From Litoditis marina (Eukaryota > Nematoda > Chromadorea > Rhabditida > Rhabditidae), in NCBI GenBank assembly GCA_964036275.1, contig OZ038436.1, positions 21,293,904-21,357,903 of the forward strand: a stretch of DNA of 64,000 bases. The letters run 5' to 3'. This document shows positions 40,801 to 55,472 of this stretch, in pieces. Numbering within the stretch: position 1 is the first letter of the stretch; every line of letters starts with the position of its first letter. The notes under the pieces are model-generated. The model saw only the letters and a list, made by a program, of their open reading frames with translations. It ran no database searches and had not been told where the DNA came from. The position numbers and the translations under genes are program-made.

Positions 40801-43800
40801 CATGAGGTACTATCATGTTATGTCTTATGACCTATTTCTGAATCTTATAATCATTTTCGATGCTATTAAAGCGATAAATCTTGTATTCATAATTGCGGAT
40901 ACATACACAGGTATGATATACCTGTAGCCATATTCGAAACAGCATGAAATATGATTATAAAATAATGAACTTCCACTTTAAATCGACTAACTTTAAATAT
41001 CTTGCTGCTCTCCTCATCACATCTCATGTTGGTTAGAATCTTGTTTTTCGATATTACGGTCCTAAGATAAAACTATAAGGATAATATCCGTTACTAGATT
41101 AAAGCGTTAGACTTTTTCTACTCTGCCAAGTTATATTCAGACCACCGTATGCCTTTCAAGCGACGATGATGACGATGTTGTGCCATTGGATCGTGCCAAC
41201 AGAAATGATCTTCCCACAAGGTTAGATTGTCTTCTCATATTGTCACCCAAACCGTAGTCCGTAACTCAGATCCCATTTTGTGTAACAATGTAACATGAGT
41301 TGCCTTCATCCTTTCCTCCCAAGAAACGTTCCGAATTTTTTTTTCCAAAATTGAGATATGTTTGGTCAAGTTTTAGATGTGTGGAGTTGATTTGCTTCAT
41401 CATTCAAAACTTATTTAGATTAGGAATGTATTGATAAATGACAATTCGAACTTGCAGCAGTGGCATGAGCCGGGGCGCGTATCTGAATCCGAATGACGGT
41501 CTGAGTGCTGGTCGCCTGTCAATAGCGGGAGCTTTGAATTTCCCGCCCTGGTTGCCGGTAGAGGAGGAAATGCCTCGAGGTACGTGATGATCAGAATCTT
41601 GTTTCTCTACTTTGTAGTCCTAAGATCAAACTACAATTATGATATCCGTTACTGGGTTAAGGCGTTATTCTTTTTTTCTACTATAGTTGTTGATATTGAT
41701 GTGAAGTTATATCCAGTGGTGTGCTTTTTCCCTTGTTCAGATTCTTTGTCTTTGTCAGAGACAACATACGTATTTGGGATTTATTTACCATTCTTAGGTG
41801 TGGGAACTATAAGCACATAGTCAGAAGATTGAGTAGTTGTACTTTGTGAAATTGGTTGTATAAAAAATAGAACTATTTGAACATGAACCCCGATATTGAA
41901 AAATGCACGGAAGGAGTGATGTTATTTGGTTTCAGTTGTCGCGCCGAGCAGCTCGACTAGTGCTATCACGGGTGCTCCAGCTCAAACCAGGGTGGAGTTG
42001 GACTTCTCAGATATTCTCTCGGTGTCGCATGCTGGCACTGGTGCTCCTGACATTCTGGAAAGTAAGTATTATTGTAGAACAATTTATTACGATTACCATT
42101 TGAATTGTTGACTAACATCATCTTTTTAGAAGAGGCTTCAGCGAATTAACGTGTTGTATAGTTGGTCTTTGTGTTTTTCATATTTCCTCCCCCACTTTTC
42201 ATTGAATTTGAATATTCTCAGTTACATGGATGGCAAATCTTGCTGTAAACTGGACACTCTTCAAACTTTAAAAAGGTTAAGAAATTCTTCATTTCAGCAA
42301 TTGTAGTGTTTTCAGCTAAAACTCACCAAAAATTAGCACGAATCGGTATGAGATATATAAAGAGTAGACAACAGAGTTTGTGCTCAGTTTTTTTCCAATG
42401 GTGATGTTTTTCGTCTACTTTCTGTTTCAGAAGCAGAGCTGGGAGTTGAAGGTACGCGCACTGACGAAACACGGTCTCCTCGTCCTAATAGATCACTGGT
42501 GGAAAGAGAACTTACGAATGGCCAGGTTAGTCTGACGATGCTGTAACCAATATCTCATACAACAGTGCAGCTCATCTCTAATACTTATGTTAGCATGGTA
42601 TGGCTAAATGGCTGAGTGCTCATAGTACTTAGTTCTTAGTGGTACGTCTAACTTTTTTAATGACTTATCGAACACGGAAAAAAGCATGTTTTGCTAGCCT
42701 TGCTCAAATAGGCGGAACATTTTGAAAAACACTAAATGGTCTCATACTTGACTCTCGTAGTATGTTCATACTAATATTTGTGAATAAATTGTACATCTCC
42801 TTATTCAGAACGGCGTCTCTTACCCGGGGGACAACAATAATGACGTAGATGACCAGATGGATGGAGGTTCAGACGACGCCCCACAGTCTCCTCGTTCACG
42901 CGCTTCTGCCGATTCAGATAGTACCTTGTGAGTGATCTGCCTCAGCCCCTCGGTGGTATTGCCCGTAATTTTTGAACCAACAGAAGTTAAAAGTTGATGT
43001 TTATACGAAACCTATAATTAATTTTTATCAATTTCCAAGTTAAGTTGCGTTCAGTTAGATATTGGATGAGTTTCTGATAGCGCTGCAATTTTTGATCAAA
43101 TCGTTTTCCAGGCCCTCACAACAGATGAGTTCATCAACTAGTGGATCGAAGGTCAAGTCCAAGACCAAGCGTGGCTCATTCAGAAGTCATCTACGAAAGG
43201 TTACGAAAGATGCGAAGAGTGGTCTAGGAAAGGAGGATTTGAGAAGGTTCGGCCAGATTTACGTTACCAGGGATGTTGAGGACAATTCTTAGTTGAAATT
43301 TTTTATGTCTTTCAGTTTTTTTAGTAAGAACGGAATTCTCCAACCGGTATGTGTTGATTTGCTTTTGATGTTACAGTTTTTGAAGAGATCTACCAACTAT
43401 GCATAAAAGAAAGAAAAAGTAGTAGACAGGAAAGGAAAAACATTGAAAATGATTTTAATTATATTGTTGAAGAATAACTTGTAACGCAATTGTTTGTTCC
43501 AGGTGGAGGGAGTTCCTCACGAAAATGGAGCCTCTGACGGACGATAGTGAGAGCAGGCGTCATCACGAAAATGGTACCTCGCATTCTCATAGCTCGCAGA
43601 GAAAGAGAGGGCACGGTAAGATTTTGCATTTTGTTTGGGTTCATCCACCACCTGGCATTCGTCCAAGAGAAAGGTTATTTCTGAGAATCATTGTGTCAAT
43701 TTGTGAGCATTAGCTAGAAAAAACGCGTCATTTTTATTTCTTAGTGAACATTTATTCATTTATAGTATTTTCGAAGACAGTATAACCAGAAAAGTCAGCT

Positions 43801-44314
43801 GGTGTATGTTTTAATTATCTCCTCTATCCAGCTATCTGGTACCTACTCGTTCTACTTCATTCAGAGAATATATATATATATTATTGCATTTTTAATAATT
43901 TTCAAATAAATATAGTAATCAAAAGTGTTTTCAGGGCGGTCCGTTGTGAAATGGGATGTTAAAACATACGATGACATGGAAGAAGATTCTGACTGCCTGC
44001 AAGATAGTTCGAAAAGGCGGAGTAAACGACGTAAGCGTCATTGATCATGGTTATAGATTACTTGTTTTCTGTGGAACTACTGGTTTTTATATATATTTTT
44101 TGAATTTCATTAAAATATCAATAAGATCTGTCTATTTTCTAAATGAAATGTATTGGATATTGTCAATTTAAGGTACTTGTTATGTTACATTTATGTTCAA
44201 CTCAGCTTTTTTACTTGGTTAATCTCAGTTCCAGAGGCTGGTATTTTATATAACGGCGAGGAATCTCAACTGAAACATAGAGTTAGCCATTTTTCTCAGG
44301 GGTTGTATGCTTAA
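34815..44314 (+). CDS. TOPORS-like RING E3 ubiquitin/SUMO ligase
   Basis: About 22 exons join in phase to 817 residues: 34815-34896, 35398-35494, 36005-36160, 36623-36769, 37125-37250, 37781-37874, 38322-38426, 38638-38730, 38916-39034, 39291-39364, 39651-39781, 40190-40318, 40678-40806, 41141-41220, 41458-41579, 41936-42061, 42431-42525, 42809-42927, 43112-43246, 43503-43615, 43935-44030, 44229-44314. A C3HC4 RING spans exons 2-3 (CSVCLGR, CPHVFCFCCIRQW, CPLC). Downstream LPWIRREL and ERFQHEIFEFASS match the conserved post-RING region of TOPORS, a nuclear ligase that modifies p53 and topoisomerase I-associated targets. An acidic SUMO-interaction-like motif (PDDVIVLED) and a Ser/Arg/Lys-rich C-terminus follow. 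Exon 12 may instead end after GHEWR (40351). AATAAA lies at 44765. Confidence 0.88.
35198..35363. repeat. Inverted-repeat element with CATACACCAGTAAGGTCCGA ends
   Basis: Left end CATACACCAGTAAGGTCCGA and right end TCGGACAATTTTACTGAGGTATG are imperfect inverted repeats. It sits in intron 1 of the TOPORS-like gene. Related ends occur near 25756, 29762 and 39387, and reversed at 35981-35996. Confidence 0.55.
41034..41680 (+). repeat. Two direct copies of a TGTAGTTTGATC-related intronic segment
   Basis: About 41034-41120 and 41588-41680 both read AGAATCTTGTTT...GGTCCTAAGAT/GTAGTCCTAAGATCAAACTA...ATCCGTTACT. They flank exons 14 and 15 of the TOPORS-like gene, so the segment was duplicated or inserted twice. 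Confidence 0.6.
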
Positions 44315-46985
<2,671 letters not shown>

Positions 46986-48780
46986 TATTTGTCAATTTTC
47001 TAGAACTCTTCGAGACTAATCTTTAATGACGCGCTCTGTACATAATGATTTACTTCACTCCTTGTACTGAACGGTTAGAAATATCTCAATTTTCACTCTA
47101 TGAGCTCTCATTCTGTACCGTTGTAAATACATTGTAAAGTTCCTCAAGTCAATGCTGTAAATATTTTGTAATTTGTCGTTCTTTTTGTTTCCAAAATAAA
47201 GCTCAACGGCAAGTGGTGTTTTGATTGAAGGTTGACAAACAAGTCACGAGTGAGTGGTTTTTCCCATACCTGTCTCCTAATTGTTCAATGACTGTGACCG
47301 TAATTAGTGGCTATTCTGTGTTGAAATCGATTGCGCATATTGCCCCCGTTTGAACATGCATGGCAAGGCTGCCACTTTACGATCGATTTGTGCCTGTACA
47401 TCAGCCAGATGGTTGGAGCACCCTGTCTTTCCAGCCGGCCTTTGTTGACACGTTACACATGTCTAATGCAGTCGTAAGGTACATGAAAGCAGAGAAAAAT
47501 TATGTCAAACTAATGCCACGTTACATGTCTCATTCAAGTCATCGGTATACATAAAAGCATATCAAACCAATTAGTGCCATAAGTTTGTTCGGGAGCGGCT
47601 CTGATTTCTGTGGTTGGTAGTTGTTCGATTCCGATTACATTGGCATTGCAAGAGACTCACTTTGTTGATGTCTTGCTCTAAAACTACTCTTCTCTAAGAG
47701 GATAATACCCACCCACAACTAAACTTTCGTGATACGCATTAGGCAGTCATCTACTAGTCATCTCAGATACCACTGAGTTTCACTTCACACTTCGCTTAGC
47801 GTGCGTTTACGAGTGTAAACGCGAAATGATGACAATTGCTGCGTGCGTCACTTTTGCTATTCCTGCGATAAAATGGGTGGCGCTTGGTCTACTACAGAGA
47901 ATTCACAGGATTCCGATTCATCTAGTCAGTTTACCCTTAATCTCGAGCTTTCTTTTGTTGATATGTAGCAAACATGATCAACTTATGATGGTTAGATAAC
48001 ATACATTGGACTGTGGCTGTTTGGTTGTGTATCAGCAGACCGCGAGCTCTAACTATTGATTGAATGTGTTGTGTATGAAATGTTTAGGGGTCTACCTGCG
48101 CTTTGTTTACCTACCCACATATCGCTAGCCTGATTCTATAATGTTTTATTGAGCTGTAATGTAATACTTTCCCCTTCTCTTCTCAGCAGCTTGGGATGTG
48201 GTTTGAGACCTTGCATTGAATCGTGAATCATATCAGTTGCAAAACTGTTGACATCCTATTCTGTTTCGCAAGTATTGTCTGTTGTTCACTCGCCTGCAAG
48301 CTGTGAATCAGAACTGATTGTGATTGATCAGGAAAACCTGTTAGATGATTTTGTTGAATTTCTCATTACGAAACTTCTTATAAAGAAATTAATCTCGGGT
48401 TTTCCCTATTGTTTGAGTTGTTGCGGGAATTCACGGTTAATAATAGATAGTCCGTCACCTAGTTACATTCTCATTGCGCTAGTCCCATCCTCTCATATTC
48501 AATGCTTTCACTAGTGCGCTATACCTATTTCTCTCTATCCCACTTTTTTAGCTCCCAACATCTCATGTCTTGTTTACCTGCTCTCTGAGCACCGATTTAT
48601 AGTTTAAAGTGGCTAATAGCCGCTTCATAAATGTCGCAATCTACACACTTGGTCGGTTTTAGTAGCGAGTTTCTGGTTGCGTATGGCTTCTCTGTTTCAT
48701 TTTCAACGATGTTTTCAAAAGGTTGTTGTCTAACGATTGATAATTTGGCTTAGTCATTACTTATTATTTCTTCAGAAACA
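46986..48780. other. Intergenic region between lgg-1 and the nucleoredoxin-like gene
   Basis: Contains the lgg-1 3' UTR and poly(A) signal. The remainder shows no exon with splice support; the frames at 47360-47554 and 48248-48514 look incidental. TTCTTCAG ending at 48775, five bases before the next start codon, is a likely trans-splice acceptor. Confidence 0.5.
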
Positions 48781-50233
48781 ATGGCCGATCTGTTGAAGGG
48801 AGTTCAGCTCGAGAAGAAGGACGGATCAAAGGCACTCGCCGATGACGTTCTCAAGGTAGGTTGTTTTACTACTAACTCACTAGATGTGGCATGATATAAA
48901 ATATCTACACGTTTTAAGCGAGTCATGAAATTATCGATTTATTTATTTGAGATGTCACGAGATGTTGATACACAGCTAGACAATTTACCGTATGATGCCT
49001 GTGCTGATCGCAGCTTTCCTATATGCAATAATTCAAAATTTTCAGGGAAAAGTTGTTGCTCTCTACTTCTCTGCTCATTGGTGCCCACCCTGCCGCGCCT
49101 TCACCCCTGTGTTGAAGGTAAGTAATTTTCAGATGAAAATGTTTGTAATTCATCTTACGCTCAATGTTGTTTATTGCATATCCAAAATGTCTACTTGAAT
49201 CATGATTTGGTACCGAAAACGTTGGTCTATCTCGATATGCAATAGTTATACTATTATCATACGAAGGTGCAAGCTGCGTTTTATTTTTCAACTTTTTCGG
49301 CAGCAAATTGAGTCTTTTTAAAGGACTTCCACGGTGAGCTGGAGGATGACGGTGGCTTCGAGGTGGTCTTCGTCTCCTTCGATCGATCCGAATCGGATCT
49401 GAAGAAGTACATGGAGGAGTGCCACGGAGACTGGTACCACATCTCGTTCGGATCCGAGAAGATCCAGTTAGTTGTTGATCTCTGTACAAACTACTACTTA
49501 ACGCTAGTTACTTCTAGTTGGTAGGAACCATTTGTGTACTTTTCCACCTTTCAGTATAATTGAACATTCAAATCAAAATTCGCGACTTGCCCTTATTCGA
49601 GTATCATCACGAATCCCCATCAAAATGAATATTGTGCAACCACGCGAAGCATGGGAACTCGCTTTCCGACTCGGTTCGTGTCTGACTGCTTTTCTCATGA
49701 ATTATTTTTATTTCAGGGCCCTGTCTGAACAGTACGGAGTTAGCGGAATCCCTGCTCTGATCATCATCAAGGCCGACGGAACTGTCATCACCAAGAATGG
49801 ACGCAACGATGTTCAGGTAAATCAGAAGAAATCAGAGTTAGAATGAATTTATCGATAACGTGCAATCTAACAAACTCATTGGTAGGTCGGGATCGCTCTC
49901 AATATTATTGGGTCGGTTCTATACATGGCCGAGTTTCTACATCATTCAACCTGACTTTTATTAGAAAATTCCAAATGTCAGCCCAACTGTTCTTAGACAT
50001 TCCTAGCCATTTTGTTTGGGCCTAGCCAGTTTTCTGGAGTATACAGGTCCGAGAGACGCAGAACATACTGTCTGCGGTCTCATCGATCTCCATTCTCGCT
50101 CGCTTGTGTAACTAGTCAATTTCTAAGTTACATGAAGTTTTGAAGTGTGTTTTTGGTTTCGATCCCAATTCCAATCTCAATTTTTCAGGGCAAACCACCT
50201 GCAGCTGCCCTGAGTGGCTGGAAGTCTGCTTAA
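48781..50233 (+). CDS. Nucleoredoxin/tryparedoxin-like thiol-disulphide oxidoreductase
   Basis: Five exons (48781-48855, 49046-49117, 49324-49466, 49717-49816, 50189-50233) join in phase to 144 residues, the usual size of single-domain nucleoredoxin-like proteins. The redox site is WCPPC within ALYFSAHWCPPCRAF. The following VVFVSFDRSESDLKKYM, the WYHISFG block and the cis-proline motif YGVSGIPALIII complete the thioredoxin fold. It should reduce or isomerise disulphides, in the cytosol or nucleus as no signal peptide is seen. The exon 3 acceptor is the weaker TTTTTAAAG; the upstream CGGCAG would bring in a stop. AATAAA is at 50454-50459. Confidence 0.94.
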
Positions 50234-51104
50234 ATGTCAAAGTTACTTTTTGACCGCTCCCCTATGATTACATACCCTAACCTGCCCTTTTATGCTAAGT
50301 TGGTATTATAGTATTGTTCAACGTTGTATCATCATGATGCTTCTGAGAAATGTCTGATGTAATTTTATATAATGATCTTCCAATTTAGCTATATACGAGT
50401 TTTTCCTGGTTTAAGATACATAAATTCAGATTGTGAAAGTTTTGTGAACCGTTAATAAACATTTTGTAGTTCAATGTGCGATTGAAGCAAGAAAATATGG
50501 AAGAAAAATTATTATAAAATTTTTTAGTTTCAATTTCAAAGTTATTTAAAATGAGGCTAACACGTTTTCAGTGTATCCATGTGTTCATCACAAAACTATC
50601 GCTAGAAATGCGTGTACTGTACGTGTCTACGTAGGTGTGAATGGGATTATGATGTCTTTTCACTTTCCAACACCTTGTTTCTCACCTGCCACATCTTTCC
50701 GAGAAACCGCAATTTGTGTCCGAATCAAACGAGAAATTCCGCGCAATCTAGCCATTCTTTGCTTGTTTCCATGGTGAATTTACTACTCATGGCACCATTA
50801 CCAACTTAATAGAGTACAACTTGTACTTTCACGTAATTCACTTTATGATTTGTTGTCAATTCCACGTGATTTAAAAAAAACTGCAAAAGTTCCTAATGCA
50901 GTTTTTTCAGCAGTGAGTAAGAACCTTTGAAACATATCAGTAATTGAAAACATGAAGTAGTGAAGTGAAACTGAACATTTATTCTCGTTTGATGGACATT
51001 TCGCATTATTTTTAATATACAAATCATCTTTATAATATACAAATTATTACATTGAATGACTTTTTGAATACATTAAAAGCCGCCCGCTCTCCATTCTGCT
51101 GTGT

Positions 51105-51174
51105 TTGTAGTCTGATTCAGTGCAACTTGGAGAATCGTTCGAAGATTGCACTGTTCCTCCACACCAAGCTACAA
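51105..51174. repeat. Miniature inverted-repeat element, TTGTAGTTTGAT family (diverged)
   Basis: TTGTAGTCTGAT at the left pairs with CAAGCTACAA at the right with mismatches, and internal segments GTGCAA/TTGCAC also pair. About 70 bp. Confidence 0.55.
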
Positions 51175-51198
51175 GTCAGAATCTGTCCTATCCTATAG

Positions 51199-51628
51199 CT
51201 CTGAAGCCTGAACGCTAGTAGATACGCTAGCTCTGAAAAACAATCTAGTAGTTTTCCAAGGTCTTACGGTGTTTACGCGGCTCTATGGTATATTCCCACG
51301 CTTGCGGCATTTGAGTAACCTGTACTAGATACGACACACTGGCGTTTATAACGAAGCTGTATTCAGAATCCGACAAACTAATATATCGCAATTGCCCAAC
51401 ATAAGTAGTTGTACAAAGGGAAATAAATGTTTGAAAGTACTTAGTATAAGTACTTCATTTTTGACGATAGCTTTTTTATCAAGTTTCTAATATTCATATG
51501 AAATTCAAGAATAACCGTGGCGCGCGTCAATACTTCAGCTACCGTAACCCGAAACGCTAGTAGATTCCCTAGTTGATATCAATATTGGGTTTTTTCCTCG
51601 CGTATCTACTAGCGTTCAGGCTTCAGAG
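51199..51628. mobile_element. 430-bp element with 29-bp perfect terminal inverted repeats
   Basis: CTCTGAAGCCTGAACGCTAG at the left end is the exact reverse complement of the right end CTAGCGTTCAGGCTTCAGAG, extending through GTAGATACGC. Another internal CGAAACGCTAGTAGATTCCC copy lies at about 51549. No coding capacity; MITE-like. Confidence 0.8.
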
Positions 51629-54074
51629 AGGGATGTTATTCCAAGACCATTCGTCCTTCGTACCGTCATCTTTTTATTTCCAGTTTTGAATAATTGTGAC
51701 AGGCGTAGTGGTCGGAAGGTCATTTGCCACTCAGCTACTGACCTTATTTCTGGTCCACATTTCAACAAACAAGACCGTTTTCCCATTAATAAATGAGGCT
51801 TTGCATTCTATTCTCATTTGATTTACAAGTTTGGCACAATAATACCGAACCAAAAGAAAACTAACGATAGAACGAGGGCTTAGTTTGCCACAAAATGCAA
51901 GCCGTTGTAGTTCTGCTTACCAAGTGAGCTGTGGCAGTGTGCCAATAAAAGTTCGATGAGTTTCTACATGGGTTTCAATAACGTTATATATGTATAGAAA
52001 GTTATGTGTGTATGTATAGAAGGTAGATAATATGTATGGAAAGTTATAGTCTCTCAAAAACTGATTAGCATGCTGCTAAACTTCCCTTGATAACGGTGGG
52101 CTAAGTTTCAAACTCTATCGTTGAAATCATTGTACTATCCACGTGTTTATGAAAAGCTCTCAGTTATGAATATACGTGTAGGTCACAAAGTATGTCATTA
52201 TCATTATGCTCCCATCTGCCATTGAACAAATACTATACAAACCGTCGGTGAAGAATTATGTGATGAGAAACCGGTCTGATTCTTCCTGTCTCCACAATAG
52301 CTTCAGCTGTAACTATTTATTGTTGTGTAGTTCATCCTATACAAGTTCCTAACAATATTTACTCGAAGATCCTGTTAGAAATGTAGCTTACAGATAGTTA
52401 CCAAGTTATGCTGCAGTTTGGTAGCCTTTCGAGGTAGATTCTGAGAGACGTAATCGAAATTTGAACATTGCTGCAGAAATTTCGCTCAAATTGATCATTG
52501 CAGAATTCATTTTAATACATTGTATGACTTGTATGAGTCATCGTTAATTTATATAAAAACCATATTATGCATCATGTTCTGACTCTCCTCCCAAAAATCT
52601 GAGATGGTTTTAAATAGTTTTTTCTCATAGTTCACCCCCTCAGAGCAAAAATCAAACACCAAAACCAAATCTCTCATTCGTCACAGGTGATTAATTTCCA
52701 ATAGTTACGACCGCATTACAAATTTGAACCTTTGTTGATCTGGATGATCTCCTTTTTGGCCGAAAAACGGGCCGAATATCTTCCTAAATCCTGATGACGT
52801 AGTTGATCCCTTGGCAACGTCAGACAAATATCGAACTAACTGCGAAGTAGTCAAGCAGAAATTAGAAAATGCATTGCTAGACGAGCTTCTAGTCAAGTGA
52901 AACGTGTGAAACATTAGAATTCGAAAACAAGCAAAGACGAATTGCATTTATACTGTTTCTTCATGTTTTACGTGACCTTTTATTGTTTTGTTCTCGGTAT
53001 TTTTACAGTTATCAAAGTAGACGTTGACCGAAAACTAGCATATATGCAATACTAATTCTGGGTTTCCGGTATGCTTCATACATTTTTCGTGACTCATTAT
53101 TTCGATACAAGATTACCTTCTGAATCATTGTAATGTGATAACTCAGCTGTCGGAACGAATTCACATTGGAACAAATTAACAATCATGTGAGAGCTCACGA
53201 GTAAGTAGTTGATATAATTGTGTTTTCCATTTTCAATCATTTTGTATCACTTTTTCCACTGTGTTTCTGGTTTAATCACTCAAACTGTCTCCAATGTGTA
53301 CTATTTGCATTGTTGCTATCTAGAACTGCGCCACAGCTAACTGTACAGTTTGAAGTATTACTGATACTCTTGATCGAATCCATTTCATCTTTAAAAAGTT
53401 TTCTGTGAGTAGAAATCTGTTCTTAAAAACTAAATTGACTGTAGTCCCATCTGCTAACTGATATTTCTATCAGAGTTTTAGAATACTGCTGCACATCAAA
53501 TTGAACCTATCTCTAGCGCTTCACTATGAAAGGTGATAACGTGGAGAACTAAAAATAATTTTGAACAATCACAATCGAATATAAAAGTTCATTTTGTACA
53601 AAATGTACGTAAATAAAACTGACTGATTCTTTCGTAGTCATACTGTAAGAACCTCAGTGTAAGTGAAGAAGACTAGTACAAACTTTTTCATTTTGTCTCG
53701 CTAGAAGCACAGTCCACAGCATTTCGATAAATGTGTTGTTCAACTTTTTTTGTGGCCCCATTGAGGTCAATTCTCATTCACGTGACCGATTTCCCTCACG
53801 GCGATTACATACTTTTGTTGAATCCTCGACAAACAGAACTGGTTTCTCACAGTTCCCGGCAAAATATTGGCGTTTTGCGCAGATTTCCGACGAGTTTTCT
53901 GTTTTGACTCAATCTTTGGCTCCCTCCCCTATGACATTTAGAGTTGTTGAGCACACAAAAATTGTCTCACGGACATTTTTCGGAAATCTTCTGTTAACTT
54001 GATATGAGTTTAGAGCGTGTCCCACACATAAAAATGAGAACGTTCAATAACGTCCCAGCCCTTCAAAGGACGTA

Positions 54075-54190
54075 TATACTAGAAGTAAATTGAAGAGTCA
54101 CGTAAAGTGAGCACTCTAATGAGGCATCGTGCACTTTGTCATTGCACGTTTCTGAGTTCTGCTGTGTTAACGCAATTGACTAACAGTATA
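54075..54190 (+). repeat. Dispersed repeat with TATACT/AGTATA ends, copy 2
   Basis: Begins TATACTAGAAGTAAATTGAA and ends CTAACAGTATA; body matches 4786-4930 but lacks the duplicated TTTCTGAGTTCTGC stretch. Confidence 0.7.
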
Positions 54191-55472
54191 ATTCGCAAGA
54201 TCAATTATCCACCTCTTTGAAGGCATGAAATTTATATTCTGTCAAAATTTATTCCTGTAAAAGTTCCTTTAAAGTTTATTAATTGCTTCGATCACTCAGA
54301 ATCAATATTCTGATGAAATGTATAAGAGTGAGACCATGTTATGTCTATGTTGACATTTCTCGCCATTGTACTCTGGGGGGAAGTGCGATTTCACTGTTTG
54401 CTCATTTATAATACTCGAGCAAAGGATTACACAGAATCTTTCTTCCTTCTCCTTTTTGTATTACAATCGTGGTCGATTAGGGGAACTGTAGTTTGTAGTG
54501 TAGGATGTGAGGCTTCTCATGATCTAAGTCGTGCACCACCAAATAAGTTATGAATTTTAGGAGCATTTCATATTGATGTGTTTTTCGACACTATTAATAT
54601 TGAATCGTACTTTTCCCTCTTCGATTGTAAATAGAAGATCTCAGGTTGTGTTTATTACAATTTTATCTGAACATTACCTTTTTGTTAAGATAATTGTGAA
54701 TGTCAAAACCGGTGATTTACTACGAAATGCATCCAAAACAGAAAACAAGTTTTTCTTTAAAAATTGTTTACGTGGAATCGATTTAGAGTATGTTGTGTAG
54801 AGTTGTATTGTTCCATAATTCGAGTTCGACATAATAGAAATAGATGACATGTGTTGTACTAATCTGATACATACAACATATGTGATTATTTCTTTCACTC
54901 TAAACAAAGTGACTTTCTCTTTTTTTCGCTTTTTGGCTTTGATGGACTCGCAGTTTGATAATCCTATCGTTCAGCACATAACAATACACATTTTATTATA
55001 ACCAGCTCGCTGCGATACATCGATTTTTGTCAAATACTATGTTAGAAAAGTTATTAGTTATTTAAAACCTTTAAATGCCTAAATTAAATGAACAGTTTAA
55101 CAGTGAAGTACCTCTTTTCTGATGTTTTGTCACATATGACAAACAAACAAAAAATAAGTGCTTATTTGTTTGTACTTGTATTTGAGGTGCAGCTACAAAA
55201 TATTTCTCTCATTCCTCCTTCACTTTGCCGAGTTCTCCAATGCAATTCATCAGCTCGACTTTCAACCTCGAACGTATCCATTATTCTTGACTTGCACTAA
55301 AGTTTTTCAAAATGAAATTTTAGGCAACTTCTTTTTATCGTCGTCGCAAGCTGTTATGCTGTTTCACTGAGATTACCATGCTTTCTATGGAACTGAAGTA
55401 GAAAAACAGTTTATTTTCTCAGCACAATTCAACCACTAGATTCGAATTACAAGATAACGAGGAGGGAGCAAA

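Larger units (their letters stand above)
50234..55472. other. 5.2-kb intergenic region with inverted-repeat elements
   Basis: No well-supported gene was found. The minus-strand frame at 52705-52947 has some coding character (RYLSDVAKGSTTSSGFRK) and a CTTCGCAG acceptor, so it might be an exon, but nothing joins to it. The region contains inverted-repeat elements at 51105-51174, 51199-51628 and the repeat at 54075-54190. Confidence 0.45.

Noticed and set aside
42600..42660. Possible snoRNA or tRNA near GGTATGGCTAAATGGCTGAGTG
   Set aside because: It resembles a Ser/Leu tRNA D-arm start but no B-box or acceptor pairing follows.
49019..49489. 156-codon minus-strand frame
   Set aside because: It overlaps two exons and an intron of the nucleoredoxin-like gene on the opposite strand; Arg/Pro-rich composition is typical of an antisense shadow.
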